From positions 1,116,001 to 1,180,000 of the forward strand of contig JAWWNJ010000018.1 of the NCBI GenBank assembly GCA_037176885.1: 64,000 nucleotides of DNA, given 5' to 3'. This DNA comes from Favolaschia claudopus (lineage: Eukaryota; Basidiomycota; Agaricomycetes; Agaricales; Mycenaceae). This document shows positions 62,480 to 64,000 of the stretch, piece by piece. Both the position numbers and the translations under genes were made by a program. The notes below the pieces were generated by a model. The model had not been told where the DNA came from. It ran no database searches and saw only the letters and a program-made list of their open reading frames with translations. The first letter of the stretch is position 1; each line of letters opens with the position of its first letter.

Positions 62480-63578
62480 TAAATAGTCATGTCTGGCGCC
62501 GCTGTGTATCCATAGACTCACGAACGTTTTTTTTTTTCTTTCTTTGGCGTGTGTGTGTGTGTATCTCCGTTCCAGCGGTCTGCTCTCTGATCCGCTGCCT
62601 GATCAGCTTCGGCTAGGGGACAAAGAAAGGTGATGTACAGGAAAGGCTGAATGAGGTAGAACATTCGACCTCGGTGGGTTCAACAAATAAAATCAGACGG
62701 TTTTTATTACAGTGCCAAGAGCGTGCCAAGCAACACATCACGGTTCCTTTTTTTTGGCAGGGAACGGCATCAAAAGTTAACATTATGCCATCATCACCAT
62801 TCGACCTCGAAACAGTGTAGAACGTCTATATGGATGTACATATATTAGCGAGTTTGTGCGAAGCGGCGGCCGCGGCCTAGGTCGCTCCGCCAGGTCGCTG
62901 GGTATCTGAGCAAGACGCAAGAGAACCCGGACGCGTAAGATTTGGTAGATGGGGTGATTATGCCCTCAAGAATGGTGCGCATATGGTGGCTAAAGCTGCA
63001 GGTGAGCCCGAGAAAACAGGAACTTTTCAAGCGACCTGGGGAAATTGACACGGTGTTGTAAAGCGGCTGCCTACTGCGAAGCCAGGTTGTGATGGGCTTA
63101 GATTGCCATCATTGGCGGTCCTTCTCCATCTACCCGCAAGACATTGAAAAAACGCCACAATAGTACATGAGCCTAAATTGAAAACGAGAAGCTGTATTCC
63201 CGGCAGTCCATTTGCTTCTGATACAGAGAGCCAGGTCCGACTCAACCGCTTGAAGTGGTGGGGTGGAAGCCGGGATCACGGGCGGACCCAACCAGGCGAA
63301 TCGTGGGCGATGTTACCACCGACCGGGTAGCATGTAATCGGCGTTGGAGGACGTTGGAGCGTAAATCAAGTAAAGCATTAGACGCTACGGCTAGACAATA
63401 AGAGCGGCAAGCCGGGAGATCGGTGGGAACTGACGTGTAGATTCATGGTAAGGCCAGCTCAAGTGGGCCCAGCTTGCAGTCCATCGCAGCCTGAATAATT
63501 CATGTCATTGTGAGAGTTATCCACCTTCATCCCACGAGACACATTCACCCGGCATCTCGTAAGGCAACTGTGTCCTCG
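62480..63578. other. No gene; short repeats
   Basis: Poly-T and (GT)n at 62528-62561. 62857-62915 and 63028-63048 carry GGTCGCT words like the element at 55108 and may be a diverged relative. Confidence 0.35.
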
Positions 63579-63905
63579 CCAAGAGGCCTCAGATCTCTGG
63601 ATCTGACACCCCATCAACAGCACGTGCATCAAGAGGGGGGCAAAATATTATTATTTGTTTGGGGACTGATGCGGACCTCAATCGACTTGAAGAAATGACT
63701 GTGAGACAAACCAAAGCTACAGGTTGTATGCTATGAGTCTCCGGAGGGTTCTGGGCACCCAAAATTGACACAAATGTCTCGTGCAGAGGCGTTCTCATTT
63801 TTGATTTCAACGACCAACCAAACAAAAATATTTGGCCCCCTCACAAGCGATGTCAAACACGTGAGGATGATGGGGTGTCAGATCCAGAGATCTGAGGCCT
63901 CTTGG
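63579..63905. mobile_element. 327 bp TIR element with 6-bp TSD
   Basis: TIRs of ~40 bp beginning CCAAGAGGCCTCAGATCTCT, flanked by TCCTCG at 63573-63578 and 63906-63911 (possibly 8 bp if the ends are drawn two bases in). Non-coding. Confidence 0.8.
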
Positions 63906-64000
63906 TCCTCGCCTTGCTGGGGCAGGGTTGTAGAGTCAGGCGCCGCCAAATCGGACGCTTCGACAGCACTGGGATGAAAGAAGCAAGTGCCAAGTTGGTG

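Noticed and set aside
62528..62561. Possible regulatory poly-T/(GT)n
   Set aside because: Simple microsatellite downstream of a stop codon.
1..64000. CRISPR arrays, rRNA genes, bacterial operons, attachment sites
   Set aside because: No regularly spaced repeats of that kind, no ribosome-binding-site pattern, no rRNA similarity; introns and element types are fungal.

Overview
The window is a repeat-dominated stretch of a fungal genome, most likely a mushroom-forming basidiomycete (Agaricomycetes). The evidence is many 45-60 nt GT-AG introns, basidiomycete-type Helitron, LINE, Ngaro and hAT elements, and remnants of gene families expanded in mushrooms: an alpha-kinase, a DUF6534-type multispanning membrane protein, and a CHD/SNF2 chromatin remodeller. 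There is no sign of bacterial gene organisation, no CRISPR array and no rRNA. I cannot name the genus. All family calls are by recognition of motifs, without database searches.

Layout. 0-6.5 kb: short terminal-inverted-repeat (TIR) elements, a truncated integrase-like transposase, and a frameshifted SET-domain relic. 6.5-13.4 kb: a four-layer nest. A minus-strand Helitron is split by a plus-strand LINE; the LINE's RNase H is split by a 1.84 kb non-autonomous LTR element with 5-bp target duplications; that element carries a 199 bp TIR element. A solo LTR with its own 5-b target duplication sits beside the LINE in the same Helitron. 13.4-19 kb: degenerate telomere-like repeats, a second Helitron fragment (PIF1 helicase), a tRNA-like SINE candidate and a 454 bp TIR element. 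19.2-20.9 kb: a DUF6534-like gene with a TIR element in an intron. 21.6-23.2 kb: an unidentified gene with frameshifts at poly-C tracts. 25.2-29.3 kb: an Ngaro/DIRS-type retrotransposon with split direct repeats. 29.8-33.5 kb: a LINE fragment interrupted by a hAT transposon. 34-38.4 kb: small hAT-type and other TIR elements and the 3' end of a chromodomain Ty3/gypsy element. 38.6-40.5 kb: a coiled-coil gene with one frameshift. 41.7-43.5 kb: a CHD-type remodeller relic beside a hAT-type miniature element. 45.0-46.6 kb: a Tc1/mariner element with perfect TIRs. 49.3-55.5 kb: an alpha-kinase gene (minus) and an integrase-like transposase gene (plus), divergently arranged and linked by a ~1 kb inverted duplication. 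56.7-58.3 kb: a cluster of nested TIR elements. 60.4-64 kb: more TIR elements and a small coiled-coil ORF with a 63-bp repeat.

The most interesting structure is at 49.3-55.5 kb. A 714 bp element with TACTCGTTATGG ends sits in intron 2 of the integrase-like gene. A second copy sits in an intron of the neighbouring alpha-kinase gene, but that copy has taken along about 290 bp of the integrase-like gene (exon 1, intron 1, exon 2) and ends in a 15 bp stub of the same terminal sequence. This looks like gene-fragment capture by a local intron-to-intron hop. Almost every host-type gene here carries frameshifts, stops or insertions, so the window reads as a transposon graveyard with some recent activity.
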